Shown in pieces: positions 34,355 to 46,267 of a stretch of 64,000 nt of DNA; positions within the stretch are counted from its first letter, which is position 1; each line of letters opens with the position of its first letter. The translations under genes and the position numbers were made by a program. Source of the DNA: Megamerina dolium (taxonomy: Eukaryota; Arthropoda; Insecta; Diptera; Megamerinidae); assembly GCA_963854835.1 (NCBI GenBank), contig OY978530.1, positions 8,620,372-8,684,371 of the forward strand, given 5' to 3'. The notes below the pieces were generated by a model. It saw only the letters and a program-made list of their open reading frames with translations. It did no database searches and had not been told where the DNA came from.

Positions 34355-34762
34355 ATGTGCGACTTAAACAACCAAGGTCTGAAAGCAATAAGTGCAACAA
34401 ACAAACTCAAATGGAAGACAAAAGAACCGCTTGATATATTCCTTTTGTCATTTGATTTAACTGAAGATGTGAAGAAAATCTACGAAATAAAAAGTATCCA
34501 TAACACAATTGTAAAGATGGAACCAATAAAATCGTCAAATTTAATTCCTCAATGCAAAAAATGCCAATCCTTTGGACACACAAAAAATTTCTGTAGAATA
34601 TCACCACGATGTGTTAAATGCGCCGGGAAACATTTAACTTCTGTGTGCCAAAAGACAGGATCCGATAAACAAAAATGTTGCAATTGTGGCAAATCATACC
34701 CAGCCAACTATCGTGGTTGCATAGTCGCTAAAGAATTACAAAAAAAAAAAATTGAAAAATAA
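34355..34762 (+). pseudogene. Jockey-clade ORF1 (gag-like) with three zinc knuckles
   Basis: The frame carries CKKCQSFGHTKNFC, CVKCAGKHLTSVC and CCNCGKSYPANYRGC, the three Cys-rich knuckles typical of Jockey ORF1 proteins, which bind the element RNA. The N-terminal region with the basic domain is missing or out of frame. The frame stops in an A-run (34739-34750), likely a slippage error, since the downstream sequence resembles the usual C-terminal tail. Confidence 0.75.
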
Positions 34763-34984
34763 AGCTGATAAAGCAAAGGCTGACGAAAATAATCAAGCTG
34801 CTGTAACAAATAATAAATCCACCTCTGCTGGACCCTCTAACGTCAGAGCAGTCACTTACGCCTAATCCGTAAAGACGCATTATCAATTATCTTAGCTAAA
34901 TTTAATAAGCAAGAAGAAACATTTAAAACTTTTGAACTGCGTCTGAGCTCGCTAGAGCACAATATGCAATTTTTAGATTATGAC

Positions 34985-36955
34985 TAATTCTTTAAAACTG
35001 TTATTATGGAATGTGAATGGTTTAACTAAACATAAAAATGAACTTGAAGTCGTATTAAATAACGAAAATTATTGCTATCGGTTTAATCGCCGAAACTCAT
35101 TTCACTACTCAATCGCATATAACGTTTAAAAACTACACTCTTCACCATACTATACATCCCGCTAATTGCGCTAGAGGTGGCAGCGCCGTCATAATTAAAA
35201 ACTGCATAAAACATCACTTACAATAACAAATAAGCACAAACGAATTTCAAGCTACTTCCGTTTCGTGGAAATTTTTAAACAACTGCTGATTTTAACTGCT
35301 TTATATAGCATCAGTTAAAGTAGTATTTATCTCTTTTCAACCGGTTTCAAGGCCGTTTCATAATTGGAGGTGACTTCAATGCAAAAAAATACGTTTTGGG
35401 GCTCAAGTCTTACCACAACAAAAGGAAGGGAAATGTACAAAGCCATGCAACTCACAGCTTGTAATTCAATTTCAACTGGCAAACCAACTAACTGTCCGTC
35501 GAACACCACCAAAGTTCCACATCTAGTGAACTTTTTCGTCTACAAAACATTCCGGTAACTCACTTCAATATCACAGAAAGCTTGGACTTGAACTCTAATC
35601 ACTCACCAGCGCAGCTGATAGTTTCGCAAAATCCAACATTAACCCATAACACACCCAAATTGGTAAATACATTCACCGACTGGAAATTCAGCTGCAGCTT
35701 GTACACTTGCGCAAGATTGACCACAGTTCTTCACTTCACTCAGCAACTGCAAATAGCAGCGTGGACCAGCACGCCAACACCAAAAGTTCAAACTCTACGC
35801 GATAAAAAATACCCACCTTACATCATAAATATGATTACAGAAAAACGGAAATTACGGAAACGTTGGCAAGAACCAGATGTCCGTTAATAAAGTCGCAACT
35901 AAACCGAGCAACTAAAAAATTACACACAACAATTAAATCATACAAAAATAACACTTTTAATAGTTTTCTGATGACCCTCACGGCAGACAAAAATACTTAA
36001 TACTCCCTGTAGAACGCGGCCAAATCATTTAACATCCAATGCAGTAGTCTGCCTGCAGATTACCAATCATGTCGAAGGTACTTGAAAAAAAGCTGCTAAC
36101 AGGTTTATTACCAATAATCGAGAGTAGATAATTGATTCCTACTCATCAGTTTGGCTTCAGGAAGAAGCACTCAATAATCAATCAAATACAGGGAAGCATT
36201 CTTGGGCCTATACTATATCTACTGTATACATATGACCTACCCTCGTCAAACCAACAGGTCACAGCAACATTTGCAGAAGATAAACGGTTCTAGCAATGGA
36301 CAACAATATAGAAGACGCAACTGCTAAATTACAGGAAACAATCAATCAAATTGCTTCATGGGCAAAAAATGGCGCATTAGTTAAATAAAGACAAGTCTGT
36401 ACGTATAGTCTTCTCACTAAAAAATTCTAACTATGTACCAATTCATATCGATGCCACATAAATTCCACACTCCAATGAAGCCAAATACTTGGGTATTACG
36501 CTAGACGTCAAATTGCGCTGGAAAGCGAATGTTAAGAAAAACCGGGAAGAGCTTGACTTAAAACTAAGCAAACTCTACTACCTCATCGGCAGGTATTCTA
36601 AACTGTCAGTCTACAACAAACTAATGGTTTATAAATAAATTCTGAAGCCGGTTTGGACTATGACATTCAATTTTAGAGTTGTGCCAACAAGCAATGCACT
36701 GCAACAATCCAGCGCTTTCAAAATAAAGTGCTCCGATGTATCGTAAATGCTCCATATTTCATCAGGAACACCGATCTCCACCGTGACCTTGGAATACCAA
36801 CAGTTGACGACGTAGGAAAAAAGTATGCCGTTGCTCACAGACAACGTTTGAAAACAAATGTTAACGTCACAGCATTCAGTCTTCTGACGGCGGTTGCACT
36901 ACCTAGATGGCTAAAAACGAAAACAGTTGCAGACTTAATGGATAGCGAGTAGCAT
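34985..36955 (+). pseudogene. Jockey-clade ORF2: endonuclease and RT remnants
   Basis: Endonuclease: LLWNVNGLTKHKNELEVVLN near 35000-35060, GGDFNAKNTFWGSS in broken frames near 35365-35410, and the end NSNHSPAQLIVS near 35590. RT: only scraps, for example a GFRKKHS-like motif near 36160 and an LGPILYLLYT-like motif near 36205. C-terminal domain: LGITLDVKLRWKANVKKNR near 36490 and NAPYFIRNTDLHRDLGIPTV near 36750-36800. At least ten frame changes or stops are needed to read it, so this is an old copy. Confidence 0.75.
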
Positions 36956-37148
36956 AACAGCATTTCAGTCCTTTTGAAAATTTTCCAATCAAAATTGCCT
37001 ATTAGTACCACTTATTAGTTATATGTACTAGCTGCAATATTAAAAACGCTTCTGCCTATATCTTAAGAATCGTTAATAAAAAAAAAAAATTGTGTGGTAT
37101 GATGAATAGTTATGTTAGTTGGAGGGAAGCTGCAAATAACTCCATGAT

Positions 37149-37470
37149 ATTGTATGTTAGGTTAGGTTAGATTAGGTTATGTGGCTGCCCTTTTTCTGAG
37201 AGGACACACTTAGGCCAGAAAGGCCCATTGAACTCTTGTGACATCACTATAACTTAGCTTTGTCACAGAGCTCTTTTAAGAAGCATTTTTGACAAATTGT
37301 AACTACCGGAAAAATTACCAACTCTTGCCGGCAGGTGGGTACCGTTCGAAAGAAAAATCTTTTCGATATTAAATTTTGTTATGCTTCAGCCGGGGATTGA
37401 ACCCACGACCTACAGATCAGAAGGCTAACGCACAAACCACTGAGCTACGGCACATTAACATTGTATGTTA
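37149..37470 (-). mobile_element. tRNA-derived SINE, copy S4, with 11-bp target duplication
   Basis: ATTGTATGTTA lies at 37149-37159 and 37460-37470. Between them, on the minus strand, is a SINE with an intact tRNA-like head (box B GGTTCAATCCC in 37390-37405), a shortened and diverged 3' half, and a tail of four TTAGG-like pentamers (as read on the plus strand, 37158-37178). Confidence 0.85.
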
Positions 37471-38400
37471 AGCGCAGTATGAAATATTTTGCAGCCTTAA
37501 CAACCTTAAGGAATAAAATCGTTGGTCAAGCAAATGATAGCCTAACAAATAATGCAACAGTCTTAAATTTGGATGCAATTTTAAGCAAATTGGACTTCCA
37601 ATATGCTGACAAAAGACCGCTTTATATATTAGAACAGGAATTAAGTGTTCTTAGGCAGGGAAGTTTACCTACTGTCGACTACTACAATGAGGTAAAAAAA
37701 ACTGACCTTGTTGATAAATAAAACTATAACGACGCATGGATCGGAAAACATTGAACTAGGAACTAAACAACAAACATAGACAAAATGCGTTGCGTGTATT
37801 TATTGCAGGTTTAAATGATTACTTGTCCAATATAATATTTTCATTAAATCCAGAAAATTTACTAAACGCAGTAGCAAAAGCGCAAGAACTTGAATCTAAC
37901 AACAGTAGAGCAAATTTTGCAATACAATTTAACAGAAACAATAATAATGGTTCACAAAATTTCGGAGTAATAATCTTCGATTTCCTCGAATGAAAAACAC
38001 GAATCAGTTAAATAAATAGTTATGTAAATAAACCAGAACCAATGGAAGTTGATCCATCAATTCAAATAGTGAATAGACCAGGAGCTAACTGGCAACAATA
38101 TCAAAATAGAAGACAATGGAATAGTCCCCACCATCAGAACAATCAATGGCGTAATAACGGAGCTGTAAAACGACCAAACCAAAGTACACAAATAAATGTA
38201 CAGCCCCAAGTAAAAGCTCAAAGAATAAATAATATTAATGAGAATCATTTTTAGGGGAAATGTAAACCTTCTTTTTATATTTAAAAAAGATAAGGCTTTA
38301 AACTTTTAATTGATACCGGAGCTACTAGTTGTTACGTTAGAACGTTAGACGTTAGAATAAAAATATGAAATTGCTGCAAATACCAAAAAGAGTAAAAGCT
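37461..38400 (+). pseudogene. Ty3/gypsy gag and protease start (broken)
   Basis: Three frames: LNLDAILSKLDFQYADKRPLYILEQELSVLRQG (37560-37660), RVFIAGLNDYLSNIIFSL and AVAKAQELESNN (37790-37930), and an Asn/Gln-rich C-terminal piece beginning MEVDPSIQI (38042-38254). A protease start, LIDTGATSCYV, follows near 38310-38335. Order and motifs are those of Ty3/gypsy gags without zinc knuckles. It is cut at 38430 by an RTE-like LINE fragment. Confidence 0.75.
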
Positions 38401-38429
38401 ATAACACTATAATAAAATATTATCATATT

Positions 38430-38718
38430 GATATTGACATAGTAAAGAGCATCAAAATCCAGCGGCTGCGCTGGTTAGGTCATGTCGAGCGAATGGAAGA
38501 ACACGCTCCAGCTAAGAAGGTGTTATATTCGGGACCCGCTGGAGGACGACGCAGAAGAGGAAGACCTAACCTTCGGTGGAAGGACCAAGTACTGGAGAAC
38601 CTGAGGGCGCTTGGAATTTCTAGCTGGCGCCAGCTAGCGAAGAACAGAGATGGCTGGCGAAGCATGTTATTTTCGGCCTAAGTCGATATTCGGTTGTTAT
38701 GGCCACATAAGTAAGTAA
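38430..38718 (+). mobile_element. RTE-like LINE fragment e (3' end)
   Basis: Short 5'-truncated copy starting near GATATTGACATAGTAAAG and ending ...GGCCACATAAGTAAGTAA. It encodes ERMEEHAPAKK to MLFSA without a stop. An AAATATT-like repeat on both sides could be a target duplication. Confidence 0.88.
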
Positions 38719-39515
38719 ATATTTAATAAATTTGTATGCTGTCTAAATACAATAATCGACATTTTACAAAAATTTTACTTAAACTAAGGAATGTCATGGC
38801 AGATAATAACATGTGGAAGGTATGTTCCCTGTGGAACATCCTTCTCTAATAAATTATTATCATGTTGTGGGAGCTATAGCACCAGCTGTAGCGGTGTTTT
38901 CCTTTTCAGCCTTGAAAACATTCGCGATGATGTCATCAGATTAGCGGCAAGCTCATTTGGGTGTGATTGCAGTAGTTTTCGATATTTTGTAGCTTGCTCT
39001 TTGATTTCGTTCTTCACTAGGGGGATTTTTAGGTCTTTATGAATTTGGATGTTCCTTAAGTACGTTTTTATTTAGTAAAATAATAAACCGAAAAATAAGA
39101 GCAATTAGAATAGAACAGATGATAGAGAGTTTGATGGCAAACTGTGGTTTGTTCTTTGCAGCACATATTGAGTTTCAATAGGCCAATTCTTTGGATAATA
39201 ATCTAACAGGGCATCTGCAAAGGCAACAGTTATTATCTTGATAATATTATCAGGCAATATATTGCCAAATATAAAAAAAATTTTGTTTTTCCTTTTTCGC
39301 TTTTCTTATACTGTATATGATTATTAATAAATATATACAGTGATAGTTATATATACAGTGATAGTTATGAAAAAAATGAATTTTAATAATAAATTGTTGT
39401 TTATGTGGATGGGGAGGGAGTAAAGAGTGGTGGACTTGCGTTTTGTGCTGATTTTTACTGTGTACCTGGATGTCGCGTGGTTGGAGTGAGATATGTTTTC
39501 GTTTTATTGGTGAGG
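38719..39515. other. AT-rich stretch, nothing recognised
   Basis: A short direct repeat ATATATACAGTGATAGTTAT occurs twice near 39332-39370. No coding motif is seen. Confidence 0.45.
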
Positions 39516-39912
39516 ATAATATGATGTTTATGTGGGTGCCGTAGCTCAGTGGTTAGTGTGTTCGCCTTCTGATCTGTAGGTCGTGGTTCAATCCCCGGCT
39601 GATGCATAACAAATTTAATATCGATAAGATTTTTCTTTCGAATGGTACCCACCTGTCGGCAAGCAATTGGCAATTCTTCCGACAGTAACAACTTGCCATG
39701 AAAAAGCTTTTAAAGAACTCTCTGACAAAGCTCAGAAAAAGTGATGTCACGAGTGTTCTGCCGTTCGGAACCGGCTAAAATAAGTAGATCCCTTCTAATA
39801 CTGTCCAAATTTAAGACGCACAACAGTAATGGAAGAGAAACTCGGCCAATGAGCCTTTTGGGGCTTTAAGTGCCACATATTTATTTTTTTTTTTTTTGTA
39901 TAATATGATGTT
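39516..39912 (+). mobile_element. tRNA-derived SINE, copy S5, full length, with 13-bp target duplication
   Basis: ATAATATGATGTT flanks the element at 39516-39528 and 39900-39912. The head is tRNA-like: box A TAGCTCAGTGG (39542-39552) and box B GGTTCAATCCC (39585-39595) match the RNA polymerase III promoter consensus, and GCCG/CGGC could form part of the acceptor stem. A body of about 250 bp follows, then ...GTGCCACATATTTATTT and a T-run. About 371 bp between the duplications. Best reference copy for the family. Confidence 0.93.
39542..39595 (+). promoter_or_regulatory. RNA polymerase III internal promoter (A and B boxes) of the SINE
   Basis: TAGCTCAGTGG and GGTTCAATCCC, 32 bp apart, fit the A- and B-box consensus sequences of tRNA genes. 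Confidence 0.85.
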
Positions 39913-39934
39913 AATGTTGGTATATTGAAGCTGT

Positions 39935-40083
39935 TCTTTTAAGAAGCATTTTTGGCAAATTGTTACTGCCGGAAAAATTACTAATTCTTGCCGGCAGGTG
40001 GGTACCGTTCGAAAGAAAAATCTTTTCGATTTTAATTTGTTATGGTTCAGCCGGGAATTGAACCCTCTATCTACAGATCAGAA
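39935..40083 (-). mobile_element. tRNA-derived SINE fragment S6
   Basis: Minus strand: the middle of the SINE and part of its tRNA-like head, up to ...CTTCTGATCTGTAG, cut at 40083 by the start of the element with 36-bp inverted repeats. Confidence 0.82.
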
Positions 40084-41382
40084 GCAAAGAGGGTAGAACA
40101 ACAAGAGTAGACGGATAATTGCGCAGCGCCCCTTAACTGTAGAAAATATAGTTGCACTCTTTATCTATGAGTGACTGAGTTTTATGTGAGTAGACTTGGC
40201 TGCCATCTTAGTTGTTCACTCTCTGAATTATCAATGAGATTATAATGACAAAAAGAAATTGAGCACAAATTTCTCACAGAATATATTTTAAGAATTTTTC
40301 TTCAACGAGAAACGAGAGCAAAGTCAACAACAAATACGCAGGCGTAAGTAGATGAGTGTATGAAACAATGCGACTGAAATCGACGAAAGACGAACTATTT
40401 GCTGTGTTGAAGTGTCTTCCTCTTGATTTTGGTGGAGCGTTGGATGGCATGAAATAACAAAATCTTCAAAAAATGCCAAAAATTCAATCGCAAGTACTGT
40501 CTTGCCGATTGCGTGCAATTATGAATGAAAAATATAGTATTTTGCTGAGCATACGTACATATACTTTTTATATAGGCAAATAGAAAGAAACGAATTTGAG
40601 AGAGTTTGCAAACGGTGGTTGACATGCGTGTGAAATTTTTCTCAATTTGATTATATGTATATTGCAGATATGTGTACGCATGTACATATATGTATAGAAT
40701 GAAAATTAATTGTATATGCGTACTGGATATTGATAACGCACTTTTATTTTTCATATAATATAATATTTATTATGATACATAAATTTTTTTTAAATAATTT
40801 CAATTCTAATTTTTTTTTTATAAAATAAGATGTTTTTGAAAAAATTAAATGAAATAAATAATTTCGAGTTCAAAATTTTTCTCCTGCACATTTTTATGCC
40901 ATCTAAGGTTATATGTATAGTACAAATAAAGATTGAGCAGACGACAATAGAAAAAAATATTTAAAATTGTGTAGCATTATGGGCTTGATAATTTCCTGTA
41001 ATCTCTATATAGGGATATAAGTATATGAAAATATCAAATGAATGATTGCCTTTGTATTTTCTCATATTCAAACATCACCCAGAATGTTATTACAAAATTT
41101 TCAAATATATACAGAGAGGGAGAGAGAAATGATAATATGCCAATTTGTGGTTCATGTATCAAAATTCACAACAATTTGCAACTATATTTTATAATTTCAA
41201 TGGCTTCTATTTTATTTGACTCATTAAAAGAATACATTGAGAGAGCAAGTTTATATGATGGCATTAGATTTACTCGATTATTGCACAATCACTCAAAATG
41301 CTACCATGCAACTATATTTCCTACAGATGAATTTGCGGCAGAAATTATTATCCGTCTACTCTTGTTATTCTACCCTCTTTGC
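40084..41382. mobile_element. 1.3 kb nonautonomous DNA transposon with 36-bp terminal inverted repeats (possibly hAT-like)
   Basis: Left end 40084-40119 and right end 41347-41382 are inverted copies with one mismatch (position 16 from the tip). The tips read GCAAAGAGGGTAGAA; CAAAG fits the loose Y-A-R-N-G start of hAT elements. The interior is AT-rich, and its open frames (such as 41038-41442) have no known motif. The 8-bp flanks ATCAGAAG and CAGAGAAG match only in part, so the target duplication is uncertain. Confidence 0.65.
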
Positions 41383-41499
41383 AGAGAAGTAGCAGAAAAT
41401 TTGACAGTTGTATTTCGTGAAAATAAAAAACAAAGAAAATGAGACTCTATTGTGAGCACGCAAAATTGACAATTTATTTATTTTTGAAGAACCATCAAA

Positions 41500-43750
41500 T
41501 AATACTTGCTATTTTTCAGCTATCGAAAAAGTAAATAGATCGCAAAACAAATTTGAACAACTCAATTATTCCAGCCTACAAGGAACTTACAAGTAAAGGA
41601 ATGGTGCGTGGAATAGATATAACAACTATACAAAAAAGTGTCAACTTTCGTATGACGAGCAAAATACACGTAAAGGCTTTTCCTAAAAGCACTAAAAATC
41701 ATGCCACTAAACTTTTGGACTTGGTACATACAGATGTGTGTGGTCCTTTTTCTGCATCGTCAATTGGTGGCATTCGTTTACTTTATGAATCATAAAGATG
41801 AAGCGTTTGAAAAATTTAAGCTTTTTAAGAATATGGCAGAGAGGCAAACAGGCCAACAAATTAATGGTATATTCAATAATTATTTGAATGAGAATGACAT
41901 TTTGCTGCAACTCATAGTGGCTTACACGCCGCAACAAAACATTATAGCCGAGCGCCATAATCACAGACGTACAGAAATGGCAAGAAGTATGCTAATTCAA
42001 GCAGATTAAAAGACAGGTGTCCAACGAAAGAAGTCGGTTTAATAGAAAGCAGATTGTAAATCATTCTAGTGCATTTGGTTCCCTTGCGATAGCCTTGAAC
42101 AAGACACGACGTCACAAATTTCAACCCAACGGTGAAACTTTTTATATGGTCTGCTATTCAATGACATCTAAAGCCTATCGTCTTTACGATGCATCAAAGC
42201 ACAGAATAGTCGAAAGAAAGGATTTGCTCTTCGATGAGAGTAAATTTAAATATTTCCTCCAAACCAATATGACTAATGAAATAATGGACACCGATAATGA
42301 AAATGTTGAACATGATAAGGCTGATGATGCTGGCAAAGATTTTGTTGATAATAAGATTATTGGTGCTGTTACTCACGATGAGGTATATCAAGTTGGTGGT
42401 GATGACAATGAAGCGCACGGTAGACATAGAATTATTGGAACAGGTAGAATAGGACATCCATAGAAGAAGATCAACACTATAAATCTGATGAGTACTGTGT
42501 GTGGCAGTGACCTACCAGAAACATATGAGGATGCTAGGTTTAGTACAGAGTTGACACAACTGAAAGCGGCAATGAATAGCGAGTACATGTCATTAATTGA
42601 AAAAAAAAACTTGGACTGAAACAGATTTGCCCTCGGTACAAGGACGGTGGTATTGATCGATTTAAAGATAGAGCATCCAAATCGCGTACTTAAATTGAAT
42701 TAAGCCATATATGGTCTTAAAAACAATATGGTCGACAGTGGAGCACATGTTTAGATACGGCTCTGAAAGACGTTGATTTTGCAGCATGTGAGAATGAACC
42801 ATGAGTATACGAAAAGATTTCTAGTGGTGAATTAAATCTAATAGCCATCTATGGTATGTAGATTATATAATGGAAGTCTAAAAAATGGTGATACAGGTTC
42901 AATCACAGTTGGCCAAAAACAATATGTGAACAACTTGTTGAATCAGTATGGCATGAACAACTGTAAGCCTAGATCGACACCTTTTGAAACTGGGTATCAA
43001 GTAAAGCGTGACGATGGTCGTTGTAAAAAGGTTGATAAAACAATGTATCAATCCCTTATTGGAGCGCTCGTATACCTTGCTATTACCACCCGATCTTATA
43101 TTATACAATCAGTGAACAAATTAGCACAGTGTAATAGCAACCCAAATGTTGAAAATGAGATGGGGGCAAAACATATTTTGCGTTATTTGTCAAAAACATT
43201 AAATTTCAGGCTTCACTATACAGCAAGTAATGAAAACGTTCATGAATATGTGGATGCAGATTGGGGCGGTGATCTTCTTGAGAGAAAGTCGTACACCTGA
43301 TTCGAATATGTATATGATTGGAGGTGGAGTCATATTATTGGAGTCCAAAAAACCAAGCATTGTTGCACTTAGCACAACAGAAGGCGAGTACATAGCTTTA
43401 TCTACTGCGGCTAAAGAAGCCGCATACCTGAAATGTTTGTTAACAGAAATCGAATGTTACGAGAATGGTGGTCATGTAATATTGAAAGGAGACAATCAGA
43501 GTGCGCAGCAATTTGCAAAAAATTACACGGGCATAGCAAGCATATTAAAATCAAATATTATCATATTCGTAAAGTTCTAAAGTTATAAAGTTATAAAGAT
43601 GTTAAATTAGAATATATATCAACTTGTAAAAACTTTGCAGATGTATTTACTAAAAATGTATGTAAAATGAAACATTTAGAGGTTACTAAATGCCTGGGAC
43701 TGTACTAACTTTATTTATTTATGTTAAAATATATATTCGGTTTGAGAAGG
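41500..43750 (+). pseudogene. Ty1/copia pol remnant
   Basis: Order of motifs: LDLVHTDVCGPF at the integrase start (41715-41750); YLNENDILLQLIVAYTPQQNIIAERHN near the integrase Glu (41880-41960); SSAFGSLAIALN and the linker to 42463; then the end of RT (KQYVNNLLNQYGMNNCKPRSTPFE, 42920-42990; YQSLIGALVYLAITTRSYI, 43045-43105); and RNase H (YVDADWGGD, near 43250; ALSTTEGEYIALS, 43365-43400). Integrase before RT is the Ty1/copia order. Most of the RT with the YVDD box is lost. Stops and frame changes near 42010, 42463 and 43300. Confidence 0.85.
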
Positions 43751-43751
43751 A

Positions 43752-43915
43752 GTATTGGAAATATGTACTGAATTACATATGGAAAAGGCAACCCGAATAT
43801 CATATGTTTAAACTATTGCTTATTCCTTTCTACAAATGTTATCTTCATGTAATTAGCTGTAAGTAATATTCTTTTAATCGTTAATAAATCTTTGATACAG
43901 CACTTTATATTATAT
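43752..43915 (+). repeat. Probable 3' LTR start of the Ty1/copia remnant
   Basis: A purine-rich stretch (GAGAAGGAG) is followed by TATTGGAAATATG, close to the TGTTGGAATAT start of copia LTRs. The right edge is not defined; AATAAA occurs near 43883. Confidence 0.5.
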
Positions 43916-44109
43916 TTATATTATCATTTCAATGCTATATAACACTTTGGAATCGAATAATAACTAAAAGAGTTATGAAAAGAACTTGATTTTTACTGTA
44001 TTTAGGACTCCCGAAGAACGAAAATTTTGATGACCTTAAAATCCTCTCAAAGTAAGGTTTCAATCTAGGGGGGCAATTTCAATGTTTTTTCAATAGTATG
44101 GGGACCGAC

Positions 44110-46185
44110 CCGATTTAATATAAGCAATTGAGACAAGCGGTGCGGGAAGTGCCTATAGCGATTGTAAGAAAACCAAATGGACAGATATATATGCAGAATT
44201 TAAAGTTAGTGTAAACGCACAGATTGATTGTTATCTAATAGCCATGATCGATAGATTAAGTTATCGGAAAACTCACAGAACTCATGGTTGTAATACACCA
44301 TTTGTCTATTATCAATACGAGCGTGTACATTTTGGGATCCCTAATACACCTGGTATGTTTCAGCGGCTGATGGAAATAGTCATAGCTTGGGTGCCTCATA
44401 GTGCTGTGTATTTAAACGATATCATGGCTACATGAGTCAACAATGAAGATCATATAAGAAATGTTCATAAGCTTTTAAAACGTCTGCAAACACATGGCTT
44501 AAAGTGTAAGCACGAAAAATGTAGTTTTGCAGAATGTGTTGAGTACATGACGCAAATGGCATTATACCCAAGAAAAAACAAGTTAAGATCGTACCATACA
44601 AGACATGCCTAAACAAGAGAATATACAGCAATTAGAAGCTTTTATCGGCAGCATAAACTACTACAACAAATTCATGATAAATTTGTCTGTTGTCGTCGCA
44701 CCTTTAAACGAATTGAGGCGAAACAACTCCAATTTTAAATGGACAAAACAACAAGAAACCGCTCTTTAAACTCTCAAGGGCGCAGTGGTTAAAGCAACTC
44801 AACCTGTGCATTACAACGATTCTTACTCTTTAGTTCTCGTTGTCTATGCTTCACAGTAAGGCATAGGCGCTGTTATCTTACATCGATACGAAGATAGGTC
44901 CAATCCAACGTGCATCAAAAATACTAAATAGCAGACAAGTAAGATATTCACAAATTGAAAAGGAGGCGCTAGCCATCATATATGGTATAACGAAGTCCCA
45001 CCAATATTTATTTGGCCGTCCCTTCGAATTGGTAACTGATCATCAAGCGCTCACAACCTTATTTTTTCCTGAGAAACGACTCCGTGTTATGCCCTTACAC
45101 TGCTTACAGGATGAGCAATACTACTTGAAGCATACGACACAGACTTCCGTCCGGTGAAGATGATAGTTTTTACGAGTCTGAGAAGCAAACGCTGGATGTT
45201 GATACGATCTACAATACTACAATTCAAGAAAATCCGCTGGAGGGTAAGGGAATGGCTGACGCTGATCACACTAGAATTGTGATTCCCAGAGAACTACAAG
45301 CGAAAGCACCTACTCTTCTTTATTTATCCCAATGATAAAGGACGAATGAAGCAGTTACATAGCTTGACTCTACGTTTGACAAACAAATTGAAAATGTATA
45401 CGCAACTTGTTCTATCTGTCAATCGACCGCCAACTTGCCAAAACAAGTATTCTCACCTCGGTTTGACCCATCATCTCCTTGGAAAAGACTTAATTTGGAT
45501 TACGCTGGTTCTTCTTTAATCTTATGTGGTTAATCGTGGTGGATGCTTATTCGAGGTTCCCGTATACAATAGAATTGTCAGTAATAACTACAATGACAAC
45601 AATCACTGCGCTTCAGCGCAAATTTTCTTCGTGCGCAACCCCATAAACCATGAAACCACCGTACTTTTTCATCCCGTTTCAAATGGTCTTGCAGAAAGGG
45701 GTGTACGGACATCAAAAGAGGCTTTGTACAAATATTTAGCCACATATCGAGCTACGTCCAATATCCACATCAGAGCTGCATGGTCGACAGCCAAAAATTA
45801 TTTTGGCAGCGTAATTTCGCAGCAAAAATGTAAAGGTTGAAACCAGATCAAAGTTTGTAGTGGAGGAAAAAATACTTTCCCGTAACTATTCCAGTTGTCA
45901 GCCATGGATACGTAGAAAAATCCACAACCTTATGGGCAACAAAATATATTAAATTTAAACATCTAACGGATATTTAGATAAACCTGATCACTCGAACGAT
46001 TCCATGAGTCCAGATGACATCGAAATTGACACAGACGCAGCAAGCAGCAAATGGAATTTGGATACTACTGGTCAAAGATTACCGTCAGCAGAAGTTCCGG
46101 TTCCTTCAAGTCGTAATGAAGCTATTTGTCTTCAACGATGGGAGTGTGCAAGGAAACAGGATTCAAATTAATTTGTAAATTATAA
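44110..46185 (+). pseudogene. Ty3/gypsy pol remnant, another family
   Basis: RT: PIAIVRKPNGQIYMQN (44150-44200), FGIPNTPGMFQRLMEIV and the altered catalytic box AVYLNDIMAT (44330-44435; Asn replaces the first Asp of YLDD). Then HGLKCKHEKCSFAE (44490-44530), an RNase H stretch YSQIEKEALAIIYGITKSHQ (near 44945-45005) and VTDHQALTTLFFPEKR (45030-45080), an integrase zinc domain (C-x2-C near 45410), SSPWKRLNLDYAGS (45475-45510), and NGLAERGVRTSKEALYKYLATY (45685-45750). Many stops; no LTRs recognised. Confidence 0.78.
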
Positions 46186-46267
46186 ACTGTCAAAACAAAG
46201 TAGGGAGAAAATACTGTCATTAATGTTAAAATTAATCTGACACCCCCTTGCCTGTCATTATATTATA

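Larger units (their letters stand above)
34301..37089 (+). mobile_element. Jockey-clade LINE with poly(A) tail, degenerate
   Basis: It contains an ORF1-type gag with three zinc knuckles, an endonuclease, an RT and a C-terminal domain, and ends with a 12-bp A-run at 37078-37089. Many frame changes, and the start is uncertain. Confidence 0.8.

Noticed and set aside
37158..37178. Telomeric TTAGG repeat
   Set aside because: Only four imperfect units at the end of a SINE copy between target duplications; Diptera lack TTAGG telomeres.
39534..39605. A functional tRNA gene
   Set aside because: A and B boxes are present, but the anticodon stem does not pair, the sequence continues into a repeated body, and several copies carry target duplications. 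It is a SINE head.
41038..41442. Protein gene of 134 aa within the 1.3 kb element
   Set aside because: The frame crosses the right terminal inverted repeat, has no recognisable motif and resembles chance open sequence in AT-rich DNA.
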